Shown here piece after piece: positions 56,655 through 64,000 of a DNA stretch of 64,000 nt. Below the pieces are notes generated by a model. It made no database searches. It was given only the letters and a program-made list of their open reading frames with translations, and was not told the origin of the DNA. The position numbers and the translations under genes are program-made. Numbering within the stretch: the stretch's first letter is position 1; every line of letters begins with the position of its first letter. Source of the DNA: Rhizobium sp. L51/94 (GTDB taxonomy: Bacteria > Pseudomonadota > Alphaproteobacteria > Rhizobiales > Rhizobiaceae); NCBI RefSeq assembly GCF_019355555.1, contig NZ_CP072141.1, forward strand, positions 2,164,001 through 2,228,000, written 5' to 3'.

Positions 56655-57229
56655 GCAATAGCAACGCGACGCTGATCGCGCCGCAGCCGAAGGGCCTTGT
56701 CGATCCGTCGACCGGCCGTCCCATCGGCAGCAACGATCCGTTTTTCGGCGAAGTGAACAACGAGCTGGCCGACAAGGGCTTCTTGACGACAACCACCGAC
56801 AACCTCATCACTTGGGCTCGTACCGGCTCGCTGATGTGGATGCAGTTCGGGCTCGCCTGTTGCGCCGTGGAAGGCCTGATGCAGGTCTCCGGTCCGCGTT
56901 ACGACATGGAGCGCTTCGGTGTTGCACCGCGCGCCTCTCCGCGCCAGTCCGACGTGATGATCGTGGCGGGCACTCTCACCAACAAGATGGCCCCGGCGCT
57001 CCGCAAGGTCTACGACCAGATGCCCGAGCCGCGCTATGTGATCTCGATGGGATCCTGCGCCAATGGTGGCGGCTACTACCACTATTCCTACTCGGTCGTG
57101 CGCGGCTGCGACCGCGTCGTGCCTGTCGATATCTACGTCCCGGGCTGTCCTCCTACGGCAGAAGCGCTTCTCTACGGCGTGCTCCTGCTGCAGAAAAAGA
57201 TCCGCCGCACCGGCACGATCGAACGCTAG
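56645..57229 (+). CDS. nuoB: NADH-quinone oxidoreductase subunit B
   Basis: A 194-residue subunit that holds the N2 4Fe-4S cluster, the last electron carrier before ubiquinone. The cluster ligands Cys72, Cys73 (LACCAVE), Cys138 (GSCANGGG) and Cys168 (VPGCPP) are present. ATG 56645 overlaps the nuoA stop and matches the family start. It continues directly into nuoC. Confidence 0.97.
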   Translation: MGVGNSNATLIAPQPKGLVDPSTGRPIGSNDPFFGEVNNELADKGFLTTTTDNLITWARTGSLMWMQFGLACCAVEGLMQVSGPRYDMERFGVAPRASPRQSDVMIVAGTLTNKMAPALRKVYDQMPEPRYVISMGSCANGGGYYHYSYSVVRGCDRVVPVDIYVPGCPPTAEALLYGVLLLQKKIRRTGTIER

Positions 57230-57247
57230 ATCGAGGGACAAAGTATC

Positions 57248-57865
57248 ATGACTGAAGCCCTGAGCGAACTTGCTGCCTACATCGGCGAAGCGCGCGGCAC
57301 GCTGGTTTCCTCGTCGGAGATCAAGTTTGGCGAACTGACGCTCACAACGGATGTTGATAACATCGTCGCGCTCCTGACATTCCTGCGTGACGATCCGAAA
57401 TGTGCGTTCATCGCGCTCACCGATATCTGCGGCGTAGACTGGCCACAGAGGCCGGAGCGTTTCGACGTGGTTTATCACCTTATGTCGCCGACGAAGAACC
57501 TACGCATCCGCATCAAGCTCGTTACGACGGAAGACCGTGCCGTTCCGTCCGCCGGCGGTGTATTTCGCGGTGCAGACTGGTTCGAGCGCGAGGCATGGGA
57601 CCTGTTTGGGATCACATTCTCCGGCCACACGGACCTTCGCCGTATCCTTACCGACTACGGTTTCGAGGGTCATCCGCTGCGCAAGGATTTTCCGACAACG
57701 GGCTTCGTCGAAGTACGCTACGATGATCTGGCCAAGCGGGTCGTCTACGAGTCGGTCGAACTGAAACAGGAATTCCGCAATTTCGACTTCCTCAGCCCCT
57801 GGGAAGGCACAGACTACGTCCTGCCGCCCGTGGTGCTGCCGGGTGACGAGAAGGCGAAGCAGTAG
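57248..57865 (+). CDS. nuoC: NADH-quinone oxidoreductase subunit C
   Basis: A 205-residue subunit of the 30 kDa family in the hydrophilic arm. The signature is [47 protein letters not shown], followed by a [13 protein letters not shown] motif. AGGGACAAAG precedes the ATG. The usual next gene, nuoD, is displaced by an inserted four-helix-bundle gene. Confidence 0.97.
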   Translation: MTEALSELAAYIGEARGTLVSSSEIKFGELTLTTDVDNIVALLTFLRDDPKCAFIALTDICGVDWPQRPERFDVVYHLMSPTKNLRIRIKLVTTEDRAVPSAGGVFRGADWFEREAWDLFGITFSGHTDLRRILTDYGFEGHPLRKDFPTTGFVEVRYDDLAKRVVYESVELKQEFRNFDFLSPWEGTDYVLPPVVLPGDEKAKQ

Positions 57866-57886
57866 GCGGCAGATTAGGCTATGGGG

Positions 57887-57913
57887 AATAGGCAGTAGGC
57901 AATAGTAGGGGAG
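57887..57913. repeat. Left flank of the inserted cassette, inverted to 58309-58318
   Basis: The tract after nuoC is built of repeated GGCAGTAGGCAATAG-like units. AATAGGCAGT (57887-57896) recurs inverted as ACTGCCTATT at 58309-58318 on the other side of the inserted gene. The tract ends with the AGGGGAG ribosome binding site at 57907-57913. Confidence 0.6.
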
Positions 57914-57919
57914 ACTGCG

Positions 57920-58291
57920 ACGGCGATTAACTCTTATCAGGATCTGATAGTGTGGAAGCGCTCGATGGATATTGCAGTTGACTGCTACAGCCTGACCAAG
58001 ACTTTTCCCAAAGACGAAATCTACGGCCTCGTTTCGCAGATAAGACGTTCCGCGGCCTCTGTTGCGGCGAATATTGCCGAAGGTTACGGACGAGAAACGA
58101 CGGGCGCGTACCTTCATCATCTGAAGATCGCGCAGGGTTCGCTGAAGGAATTGGAAACGCATCTTATCTTGTGTTCACGCGTGGGATTGATTGAAGCGCA
58201 TCAACTTGAAACGGCGCTTTCCACAAGTGAAGAAATCGGAAAAATGCTTCGCTCTCTCGTGCGGCGCCTGCAGGAGGTACGGAGCAAATGA
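57920..58291 (+). CDS. Four-helix-bundle (S23/IVS-type) protein inserted between nuoC and nuoD
   Basis: A protein of about 120 residues of the four helix bundle / 23S rRNA intervening-sequence family. The typical start YQDLIVWKRSMDIAVDCYSLTKTFP and SQIRRSAASVAANIAEGYGR are visible, followed by LKELETHLIL. The first conventional start, GTG 57950, would cut off the conserved NSYQDLIVW. The frame is open back to 57899, and an AGGGGAG site sits six bases before an ACG at 57920, so the true start is a non-AUG codon or the original ATG has been lost. The gene is flanked by inverted short repeats. These proteins are widespread but without known function. Confidence 0.75.
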   Translation, partial: TAINSYQDLIVWKRSMDIAVDCYSLTKTFPKDEIYGLVSQIRRSAASVAANIAEGYGRETTGAYLHHLKIAQGSLKELETHLILCSRVGLIEAHQLETALSTSEEIGKMLRSLVRRLQEVRSK

Positions 58292-58308
58292 AGGCTAAGA
58301 CTGAACCG

Positions 58309-58334
58309 ACTGCCTATTGCCTAATGGCTAATGC
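58309..58334. repeat. Right flank of the inserted cassette
   Basis: ACTGCCTATTGCCTAATGG-type sequence here is the inverse of the GGCAATAGGCAGT units left of the inserted gene, giving imperfect terminal inverted repeats around 57887-58334. Confidence 0.6.
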
Positions 58335-58357
58335 CTGCAGGAGCGGAGCGACGAGCA

Positions 58358-59548
58358 ATGACTGAACACAACGTCCGTAATTTCACGATCAACTTCGGTC
58401 CGGAGCATCCGTCTGCGCATGGCGTGCTGCGTCTGGTGCTGGAGCTGGATGGGGAGATTGTCGAGCGCGTCGATCCGCACATCGGCCTGCTGCATCGTGG
58501 CACCGAGAAATTGATCGAGACCAAGACCTATCTGCAGGCTGTGCCCTATTTCGATCGGCTGGACTACGTTGCGCCGATGAACCAGGAGCACGCCTTTGCG
58601 CTCGGCGTCGAGAAGCTGCTTGGCCTCGAGATCCCTATTCGTGGCCAGTTGATTCGCGTGCTCTATTCGGAAATCGGCCGCATCCTGTCGCACATCATGA
58701 ACGTCACGACCCAGGCGATGGACGTGGGCGCCATGACGCCGCCGGTCTGGGGCTTCGAAGAGCGCGAAAAGCTGATGATCTTCTACGAGCGCGCTTGCGG
58801 CGCTCGGTTACACGCAGCCTATTTCCGTCCGGGCGGCGTCCATCAGGACATTCCACCGGAGCTCGTCGAAGACATCGGCAAGTGGTGCGATCCCTTCCTG
58901 AAGATCCTCGATGACATCGAAGGCCTGCTCACCGGCAACCGAATTTTCAAGCAGCGCAACGTCGATATCGGCGTCGTGAAGCTGGAAGACGCATGGAACA
59001 TGGGCTTTTCCGGCGTCATGATCCGTGGCTCCGGTGCCAAGTGGGACCTGCGTCGCTCGCAGCCGTACGAATGCTATTCCGATCTCGAATTCGACATCGC
59101 CATCGGCAAGAACGGCGACTGTTTCGACCGCTACCTGATCCGCATGGAAGAGATGCGCCAGTCGGTGCGGATCATGAAGCAGTGCGTCGACCGTCTTCTC
59201 GGTGTTGCAAAGACCGGGCCCGTGTCGTCGCTGGACGGCAAGGTCGTGCCGCCGAAGCGCGGCGATATGAAGCGTTCGATGGAAGGCCTCATCCACCATT
59301 TCAAGCTCTACACAGAGGGCTACCACGTGCCGGCCGGCGAAGTTTATGCGGCCGTCGAAGCACCGAAGGGCGAGTTCGGCGTCTACCTGGTGGCCGATGG
59401 ATCGAACAAGCCATACCGCTGCAAGATCCGTGCGCCTGGCTTCGTTCACTTGCAGGCAATGGATTTCCTCTGCCGTGGGCACCAGCTGGCCGACGTCACC
59501 GCAGTTCTCGGCTCGCTCGACATCGTCTTCGGCGAGGTCGATCGCTGA
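58358..59548 (+). CDS. nuoD: NADH-quinone oxidoreductase subunit D
   Basis: A 396-residue subunit (49 kDa family) that forms the quinone-binding pocket with NuoB. Signals are [55 protein letters not shown] and the C-terminal [42 protein letters not shown] 58358 with GCAGGAGCGGAG upstream gives the family length. Its stop overlaps the start of the next small gene. Confidence 0.97.
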   Translation: MTEHNVRNFTINFGPEHPSAHGVLRLVLELDGEIVERVDPHIGLLHRGTEKLIETKTYLQAVPYFDRLDYVAPMNQEHAFALGVEKLLGLEIPIRGQLIRVLYSEIGRILSHIMNVTTQAMDVGAMTPPVWGFEEREKLMIFYERACGARLHAAYFRPGGVHQDIPPELVEDIGKWCDPFLKILDDIEGLLTGNRIFKQRNVDIGVVKLEDAWNMGFSGVMIRGSGAKWDLRRSQPYECYSDLEFDIAIGKNGDCFDRYLIRMEEMRQSVRIMKQCVDRLLGVAKTGPVSSLDGKVVPPKRGDMKRSMEGLIHHFKLYTEGYHVPAGEVYAAVEAPKGEFGVYLVADGSNKPYRCKIRAPGFVHLQAMDFLCRGHQLADVTAVLGSLDIVFGEVDR

Positions 59549-59850
59549 TGCAGCGTCTTCCCCTCGTCATTGCCGCTTTGATGTTTGCGTCGGTTGCCTC
59601 TGCGCAGCAGACGACGACCAAGCTTGGCTCGATGGGGCAGGTGGTGGGCAAGCCGATTACCGGCGACAGCACCGGGTCGGGTGCAGCCTCTGGCGAGCAG
59701 ACCATGGCAGAGCTTCTGAACAAGGGTTATGATATCAAGGCCGCCGTGCCGAATGGCGGCAAGTTCATCGTATTTATGCAGAAAGACCAGTCGGCCTATG
59801 CCTGCGAGTTCCAGTCCCTGACGGGCGCGCGGTGTGGTTCCATAAACTGA
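59548..59850 (+). CDS. Small secreted protein between nuoD and nuoE
   Basis: A 100-residue protein with a short signal peptide (core LPLVIAALMFASVASA, cleavage near 19). The mature part is low in complexity at first, then ELLNKGYDIKAAVPNGGKFIVFMQKDQSAYACEFQSLTGARCGSIN with two cysteines and a beta-strand-like end. The ATG shares bases with the nuoD stop (TGATG), so it is coupled to nuoD. Similar small genes occur at this place in other rhizobial nuo operons, as far as I recall. Role unknown. Confidence 0.78.
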   Translation: MQRLPLVIAALMFASVASAQQTTTKLGSMGQVVGKPITGDSTGSGAASGEQTMAELLNKGYDIKAAVPNGGKFIVFMQKDQSAYACEFQSLTGARCGSIN

Positions 59851-59866
59851 GATAAGGCGTGAAAGT

Positions 59867-60757
59867 ATGTCCGTTCGTCGACTAGCAGAAAATCAGTTCC
59901 AGCCTGCCGGCTTCGCGTTCAGCGACGAGAATTCCGCATGGGTGGACCGGACTATCCAGAAATATCCGGAAGGTCGCCAGCAATCGGCGGTGATCCCGGT
60001 GTTGATGCGCGCGCAGGATCAGGAAGGCTGGGTGTCCAAGGCTGCGATCGAAAAGGTCGCAGATATCCTCGGCATGGCCTATATCCGCGTCCTGGAAATC
60101 GCCACCTTCTACACCCAGTTCCAGCTGCAACCGGTCGGCACCCGCGCCCATGTGCAGGTATGCGGCACGACCCCTTGCATGCTGCGCGGCTCGCAGAAGC
60201 TGATGGATGTCTGCAAGAGCAAGATCCACGAGCACACCTTCGCCCGCAATGCCGAGGGCACGTTGTCCTGGGAAGAGGTCGAATGTCTCGGGGCCTGCGT
60301 CAATGCACCGATGGTGATGATCGGGCGCGATACCTACGAAGACCTGACACCGGAACGGCTTGGCGAGATCATCGATACTTTCGAGGCCGGCAAGGGCGCC
60401 GAGATCAAGCCGGGTCCGCAGATCGACCGCTGGTTCTCGTCCCCGGAAGGTGGCCCGACGGCTCTTCTCGGCGAATACCAGCCCTACACCAAGGCAGAGG
60501 ACAAGCCGCCGGAGCCTGCTGCCCCTGCCGCTGAAGGCGCGACAACGCCGCCGTCTGAGGCAGCCAAGCCGAAAAGCACGGATGCCGAGACCAACGCTGC
60601 GCTGAAGAGCCCGGCCGATGGCAAGTCGGCAGCGCCAGCGGGTACTCCGAACGCACAGCCGGCAAAAGCGGACAACACTGCGTCCGGTCCGGCCAAGGCC
60701 GGCGCGACAGAGCCGGCTGAAGCGCCTGCAGCGCCGACGCCCAAGAAGCCGCAGTGA
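59867..60757 (+). CDS. nuoE: NADH-quinone oxidoreductase subunit E with a long low-complexity tail
   Basis: The first 170 residues form the 24 kDa subunit with a 2Fe-2S cluster bound by Cys99, Cys104, Cys140 and Cys144 (VQVCGTTPCMLRG and ECLGACVNAPMV). The protein is 296 residues, clearly longer than E. coli NuoE; residues about 200-296 are rich in Pro, Ala, Lys, Thr and Glu (PEPAAPAAEGATTPPSE) and look disordered. Such extensions are found in rhizobial NuoE. The stop overlaps the start of the next small gene. Confidence 0.95.
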   Translation: MSVRRLAENQFQPAGFAFSDENSAWVDRTIQKYPEGRQQSAVIPVLMRAQDQEGWVSKAAIEKVADILGMAYIRVLEIATFYTQFQLQPVGTRAHVQVCGTTPCMLRGSQKLMDVCKSKIHEHTFARNAEGTLSWEEVECLGACVNAPMVMIGRDTYEDLTPERLGEIIDTFEAGKGAEIKPGPQIDRWFSSPEGGPTALLGEYQPYTKAEDKPPEPAAPAAEGATTPPSEAAKPKSTDAETNAALKSPADGKSAAPAGTPNAQPAKADNTASGPAKAGATEPAEAPAAPTPKKPQ

Positions 60758-61014
60758 TGATGACAGGAATGGCCAACGTCACGAATGATCGTCTCCAGAT
60801 GAGCATGAAGCCTTTTCTGGCCGACATGGTTTTCGGAAACGCCGAAGCGGATGAATGCGTCGCGTCGATCCGTGGTCGGCTTCCAGTCCATACGCTAAAC
60901 GCAAACGCTGCTCGCGGCGACGTTGCCAATCTGTATAGATCTGTTGGACGTATGAACATGCGACTGTCACGCATCGAAACACGTCTCGAAATAATCGACG
61001 AACCGGCGGAATAA
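60757..61014 (+). CDS. Small hypothetical protein between nuoE and nuoF
   Basis: An 85-residue soluble protein, beginning [27 protein letters not shown] and ending [19 protein letters not shown], with a helix-forming C-terminal half and no known domain. ATG 60757 shares bases with the nuoE stop (TGATG), and nuoF starts four bases after its stop, which places it in the transcript. ATG 60769 is a possible later start. Function unknown. Confidence 0.7.
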   Translation: MMTGMANVTNDRLQMSMKPFLADMVFGNAEADECVASIRGRLPVHTLNANAARGDVANLYRSVGRMNMRLSRIETRLEIIDEPAE

Positions 61015-61018
61015 GCAC

Positions 61019-62323
61019 ATGCTGAACGATCAGGATCGCATCTTCACAAACATCTACGGCCTTCGCGACAAGTCGCTGAAGGGCGCCATGAGCCGTGGCC
61101 ACTGGGACGGCACCAAACAGATCCTCGAAAAGGGTCGCGACTGGATCATCAACGAGATGAAAGCCTCTGGCCTGCGCGGTCGTGGCGGCGCCGGCTTCCC
61201 GACCGGGCTTAAATGGTCGTTCATGCCGAAGGAAAACGACGGCCGCCCGCACTACCTCGTCGTCAACGCCGACGAATCGGAGCCGGGCACCTGCAAGGAC
61301 CGCGACATCCTGCGCCACGATCCGCACACGCTGATCGAGGGCTGCGTCATCGCGTCCTTCGCCATGGGCGCCAACCACGCCTACATCTACGTTCGCGGCG
61401 AATACATCCGCGAGCGCGAGGCGCTTCAGGCGGCGATCGACGAATGCTATGATGCCGGCCTGCTCGGCAAGAACAACAAGCTCGGCTACGACATCGACAT
61501 CATCGTCCATCACGGTGCCGGCGCCTACATCTGCGGCGAGGAAACCGCGCTGCTCGAAAGCCTCGAGGGCAAGAAGGGCCAGCCGCGCCTGAAGCCGCCG
61601 TTCCCGGCCAATATGGGCCTTTACGGCTGCCCGACGACGGTCAACAACGTCGAGTCGATCGCCGTTGCGCCGACCATCTTGCGCCGTGGCGCTGCATGGT
61701 TCTCCGGCATAGGCCGCCCGAACAACGTCGGCACCAAGCTGTTCATGCTGTCCGGTCACGTCAATAAGCCGGTCACCGTCGAAGAAAGCATGGGGATCAC
61801 CTTCCGCGAGCTCGTAGAAAAGCATGCCGGTGGCATCCGCGGCGGCTGGGACAATCTGCTGGCGGTCATTCCCGGCGGCGCATCCTGCCCGATCGTTCCT
61901 GCCAAGGACATGATCGACGGCATCATGGATTTCGACGGCATGCGGGCGGCGGGTTCGTCCTTCGGTACCGGCGCCTCCATCGTCATGGACAAGTCCACCG
62001 ACGTCATCAGGGCGATTGCCCGCATCTCGGCCTTCTTCAAGCACGAGAGCTGCGGCCAGTGCACGCCGTGCCGCGAAGGTACCGGCTGGATGTGGCGGGT
62101 GCTCGAGCGCATGGCGAAGGGCAATGCCCAGAAGCGCGAGATCGACATGCTTCTGCAGGTCACCAAGCAGATCGAAGGCCACACGATCTGCGCACTTGGC
62201 GACGCGGCATCATGGCCCGTGCAGGGCCTGATCCGGCATTTTCGTCCCGAGATCGAAAAGCGTATCGACCAATACAGTGCCAACGCGCTGGACCACGGCG
62301 CCGTACTCGAGGCGGCGGAATAG
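61019..62323 (+). CDS. nuoF: NADH-quinone oxidoreductase subunit F
   Basis: A 434-residue subunit (51 kDa family) that binds NADH, FMN and the N3 4Fe-4S cluster. Markers are [66 protein letters not shown] and the cluster motif [12 protein letters not shown] with a later cysteine in [12 protein letters not shown] 61019 overlaps the gap to the previous small gene and has AATAAGCAC upstream. Confidence 0.97.
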   Translation: MLNDQDRIFTNIYGLRDKSLKGAMSRGHWDGTKQILEKGRDWIINEMKASGLRGRGGAGFPTGLKWSFMPKENDGRPHYLVVNADESEPGTCKDRDILRHDPHTLIEGCVIASFAMGANHAYIYVRGEYIREREALQAAIDECYDAGLLGKNNKLGYDIDIIVHHGAGAYICGEETALLESLEGKKGQPRLKPPFPANMGLYGCPTTVNNVESIAVAPTILRRGAAWFSGIGRPNNVGTKLFMLSGHVNKPVTVEESMGITFRELVEKHAGGIRGGWDNLLAVIPGGASCPIVPAKDMIDGIMDFDGMRAAGSSFGTGASIVMDKSTDVIRAIARISAFFKHESCGQCTPCREGTGWMWRVLERMAKGNAQKREIDMLLQVTKQIEGHTICALGDAASWPVQGLIRHFRPEIEKRIDQYSANALDHGAVLEAAE

Positions 62324-62649
62324 GAATAACGGCAATGGCGACGCACGAAGAGGCGCCGCTCTCCGACTGTGGCGGGGCAGCGAAAGCGGTGACCCGACGA
62401 GATGGCGACAGATACGCGGTTGACCCGGGCAACTGTCGGTAGAATGAAGGAAGCAGCCGTGTTGCGGATCGTCTCCGTTGATTCGGGTGCTTGGGGGGCA
62501 GGGGGCGACCAGGTGGTGGTCTCTGTAGGCGGAATGCTAGGCAATTGCATCGCGCGCGGCTTCTCGGCCGTTTGACGGCGAGGCTGTTGCGGTCATGAAT
62601 TTGTTGCAGCCGGGTCCGGCGGCAAATGCGAAACAGGACTGAGTGGACG
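62324..62649. other. Spacer between nuoF and nuoG
   Basis: A 326-base gap in an otherwise tight operon. It contains two short plus-strand frames: 62335-62442 (35 codons, MATHEEAPLSDCGGAAKAV, with AGGAATAA upstream) and 62402-62575 (57 codons). Neither shows a domain. They may be remnants of another small nuo-associated gene, or chance frames. Confidence 0.45.
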
Positions 62650-64000
62650 ATGGCAAAACTGAAGATTGACGGCAAAGAGATCGAAGTCCCGGATCACTAC
62701 ACGCTCATCCAGGCGTGCGAGGAAGCCGGCGCCGAAGTTCCGCGCTTCTGTTTCCATGAACGCCTGTCGGTTGCCGGCAACTGCCGCATGTGCCTGATCG
62801 AGGTCAAGGGCGGACCGCCGAAGCCGCAGGCTTCCTGCGCCATGGGCGTGCGCGATATCAGAGGCGGCCCGAACGGCGAGCTGCCGGAAATCTTCACCAA
62901 CACGCCTATGGTCAAGAAGGCCCGCGAGGGCGTGATGGAATTCCTGCTCATCAACCATCCGCTAGATTGCCCGATCTGCGACCAGGGTGGCGAATGCGAC
63001 CTGCAGGACCAGGCGATGGCCTTCGGCATAGACTCGTCGCGCTACCGCGAAGACAAGCGTGCCGTCGAGGACAAGTACATCGGCCCGCTGGTCAAGACCG
63101 TGATGAACCGTTGCATCCACTGCACGCGCTGTGTCCGCTTCACCACCGAAGTCGGCGGCATCTCCGAGCTCGGCCTGATCGGCCGTGGCGAGGATGCAGA
63201 AATCACCACCTATCTCGAGCAGGCAATGACCTCCGAGCTGCAGGGCAATGTCGTGGACCTCTGCCCGGTCGGCGCGCTGACATCAAAGCCATTCGCCTTC
63301 ACGGCCCGTCCTTGGGAACTCAACAAGACCGAATCGATCGACGTCATGGACGCGCTCGGTTCCGCCATCCGCGTCGATACCCGTGGTCGCGAAGTGATGC
63401 GCATCCTGCCGCGCACCAACGATGCTATCAACGAGGAATGGATCTCTGACAAGAGCCGGTACATCTGGGACGGCCTGAAGACGCAGCGTCTCGACAAGCC
63501 CTATGTCCGTCGCGACGGTCGCCTGCAGGTCGCTACCTGGGCAGAAGCCTTTGCCGCGATCAAGTCGGCAGTCGCCTCCACGTCGGGCGACAAGATCGGC
63601 GCAATCGCCGGCGATCTCGCCTCGGTCGAGGAAATGTACGCCCTTTCCGAACTCATGAAGGCGCTCGGGTCTGAAAACCTCGACTGTCGCCAGGATGGGG
63701 CGGCATTCGATCCGTCGCTCGGTCGCGCAAGCTATGTCTTCAATCCGACCATCGAGGGCATCGAGGCGGCAGACGCGCTGCTCATCGTCGGCGCCAATCC
63801 GCGGTACGAGGCCGCTGTCCTAAACGCGCGTATCCGCAAGCGCTGGCGTCGTGGCAAGTTCCCGATCGGCGTGATCGGTGAAGGCGGCGAGATGCGTTAC
63901 AAGTACGATTATCTCGGTGCAGGTCCGGATACGCTGCTGGATGTCGTCAACGGCGGCCACGCTTTTGCAGAGATCCTGAAGAATGCCGAACGCCCGATGA
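62650..64000 (+). CDS. nuoG: NADH-quinone oxidoreductase subunit G, N-terminal part
   Basis: The gene starts at ATG 62650 and runs off the right edge; 450 codons are visible. NuoG is the 75 kDa subunit of the hydrophilic arm. The ferredoxin-like domain carries Cys34, Cys45, Cys48 and Cys63; the His-Cys3 site is His103, Cys107, Cys110 and Cys116 ([14 protein letters not shown]); and the next cluster has Cys155, Cys158, Cys161 and Cys205 (RCIHCTRC and DLCPVGAL). The molybdopterin-oxidoreductase-like domain begins at about residue 215. Confidence 0.97.
   Translation, partial: MAKLKIDGKEIEVPDHYTLIQACEEAGAEVPRFCFHERLSVAGNCRMCLIEVKGGPPKPQASCAMGVRDIRGGPNGELPEIFTNTPMVKKAREGVMEFLLINHPLDCPICDQGGECDLQDQAMAFGIDSSRYREDKRAVEDKYIGPLVKTVMNRCIHCTRCVRFTTEVGGISELGLIGRGEDAEITTYLEQAMTSELQGNVVDLCPVGALTSKPFAFTARPWELNKTESIDVMDALGSAIRVDTRGREVMRILPRTNDAINEEWISDKSRYIWDGLKTQRLDKPYVRRDGRLQVATWAEAFAAIKSAVASTSGDKIGAIAGDLASVEEMYALSELMKALGSENLDCRQDGAAFDPSLGRASYVFNPTIEGIEAADALLIVGANPRYEAAVLNARIRKRWRRGKFPIGVIGEGGEMRYKYDYLGAGPDTLLDVVNGGHAFAEILKNAERPM

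Overview
The window reads as a chromosomal segment of an alphaproteobacterium of the Rhizobiaceae (Rhizobium / Agrobacterium / Neorhizobium type). The basis is the high GC content, the gene order plsX-fabH-ihfA-merR, the clpP-clpX-lon-hupB block, argC-speB-rpsI-rplM, the nuoABCD-E-F-G order with small extra genes between subunits, and the protein sequences themselves, which resemble rhizobial orthologues. No CRISPR array, transposase, phage gene or plasmid replication gene was seen.

Layout. 1-5.6 kb: end of a proton-pumping pyrophosphatase (hppA), an OmlA/BamE lipoprotein, a cytochrome bc1 chaperone, a DUF177 protein, plsX, fabH, ihfA and a MerR regulator. 5.6-11.7 kb: accessory stretch with a lone receiver protein, small secreted or membrane proteins, a YbaK deacylase, tRNA-Pro(GGG), a frameshifted chromate transporter and a quinone oxidoreductase. 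11.4-21.3 kb: a surface polysaccharide cluster made of two GT4 glycosyltransferases, a polymerase/ligase, the initiating sugar-phosphate transferase and a Wza-like lipoprotein on the minus strand, diverging from a Wzz/GumC-type protein on the plus strand, followed by a BcsL/CelD-type acetyltransferase. Content and position (just before argC) resemble the unipolar polysaccharide (uppABCDEF) locus of Agrobacterium; that identification is inference. 21.4-29.5 kb: heme A synthase, a GT2/GT39 pair in which a one-base deletion fuses two reading frames, a YkuD_2-type L,D-transpeptidase, a TSUP exporter, argC and agmatinase. 29.7-31.4 kb: a RelE/HigB-like toxin-antitoxin pair with a near-consensus promoter, then rpsI-rplM. 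32-39 kb: small secreted protein, CoA-binding protein, O-acetylhomoserine sulfhydrylase, cupin, and a pstSCAB operon behind a Pho box but without phoU-phoB. 39-50 kb: cytochrome P450, diguanylate cyclase, clpP-clpX-lon-hupB, aldo/keto reductase, aldose epimerase. 50-55.3 kb: an SbcD/SbcC-like (YhaO/YhaN) pair and a DUF3833 protein. 55.7-64 kb: two identical tRNA-Asp genes and the start of the complex I operon (nuoA to partial nuoG), interrupted between nuoC and nuoD by a four-helix-bundle gene flanked by short inverted repeats.

How genes work together. plsX and fabH supply phospholipid and fatty acid precursors. The cluster at 11.7-21.3 kb holds initiation, elongation, polymerisation and export steps of one polysaccharide, though no flippase is present. 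clpP/clpX/lon form the ATP-dependent protease block, with heat-shock-like promoter candidates upstream of clpP and lon. pstSCAB is a phosphate ABC importer. nuoA-G encodes NADH:ubiquinone oxidoreductase.

The most informative oddities are two one-base deletions (chrA and the GT2 gene), the cassette-like insertion in nuo with a missing canonical start codon, the promoter/palindrome arrangement of the toxin-antitoxin pair that predicts leaderless mRNA, the degenerate Walker A in the Wzz/kinase-like protein, and a 49-residue TTG-start membrane protein.
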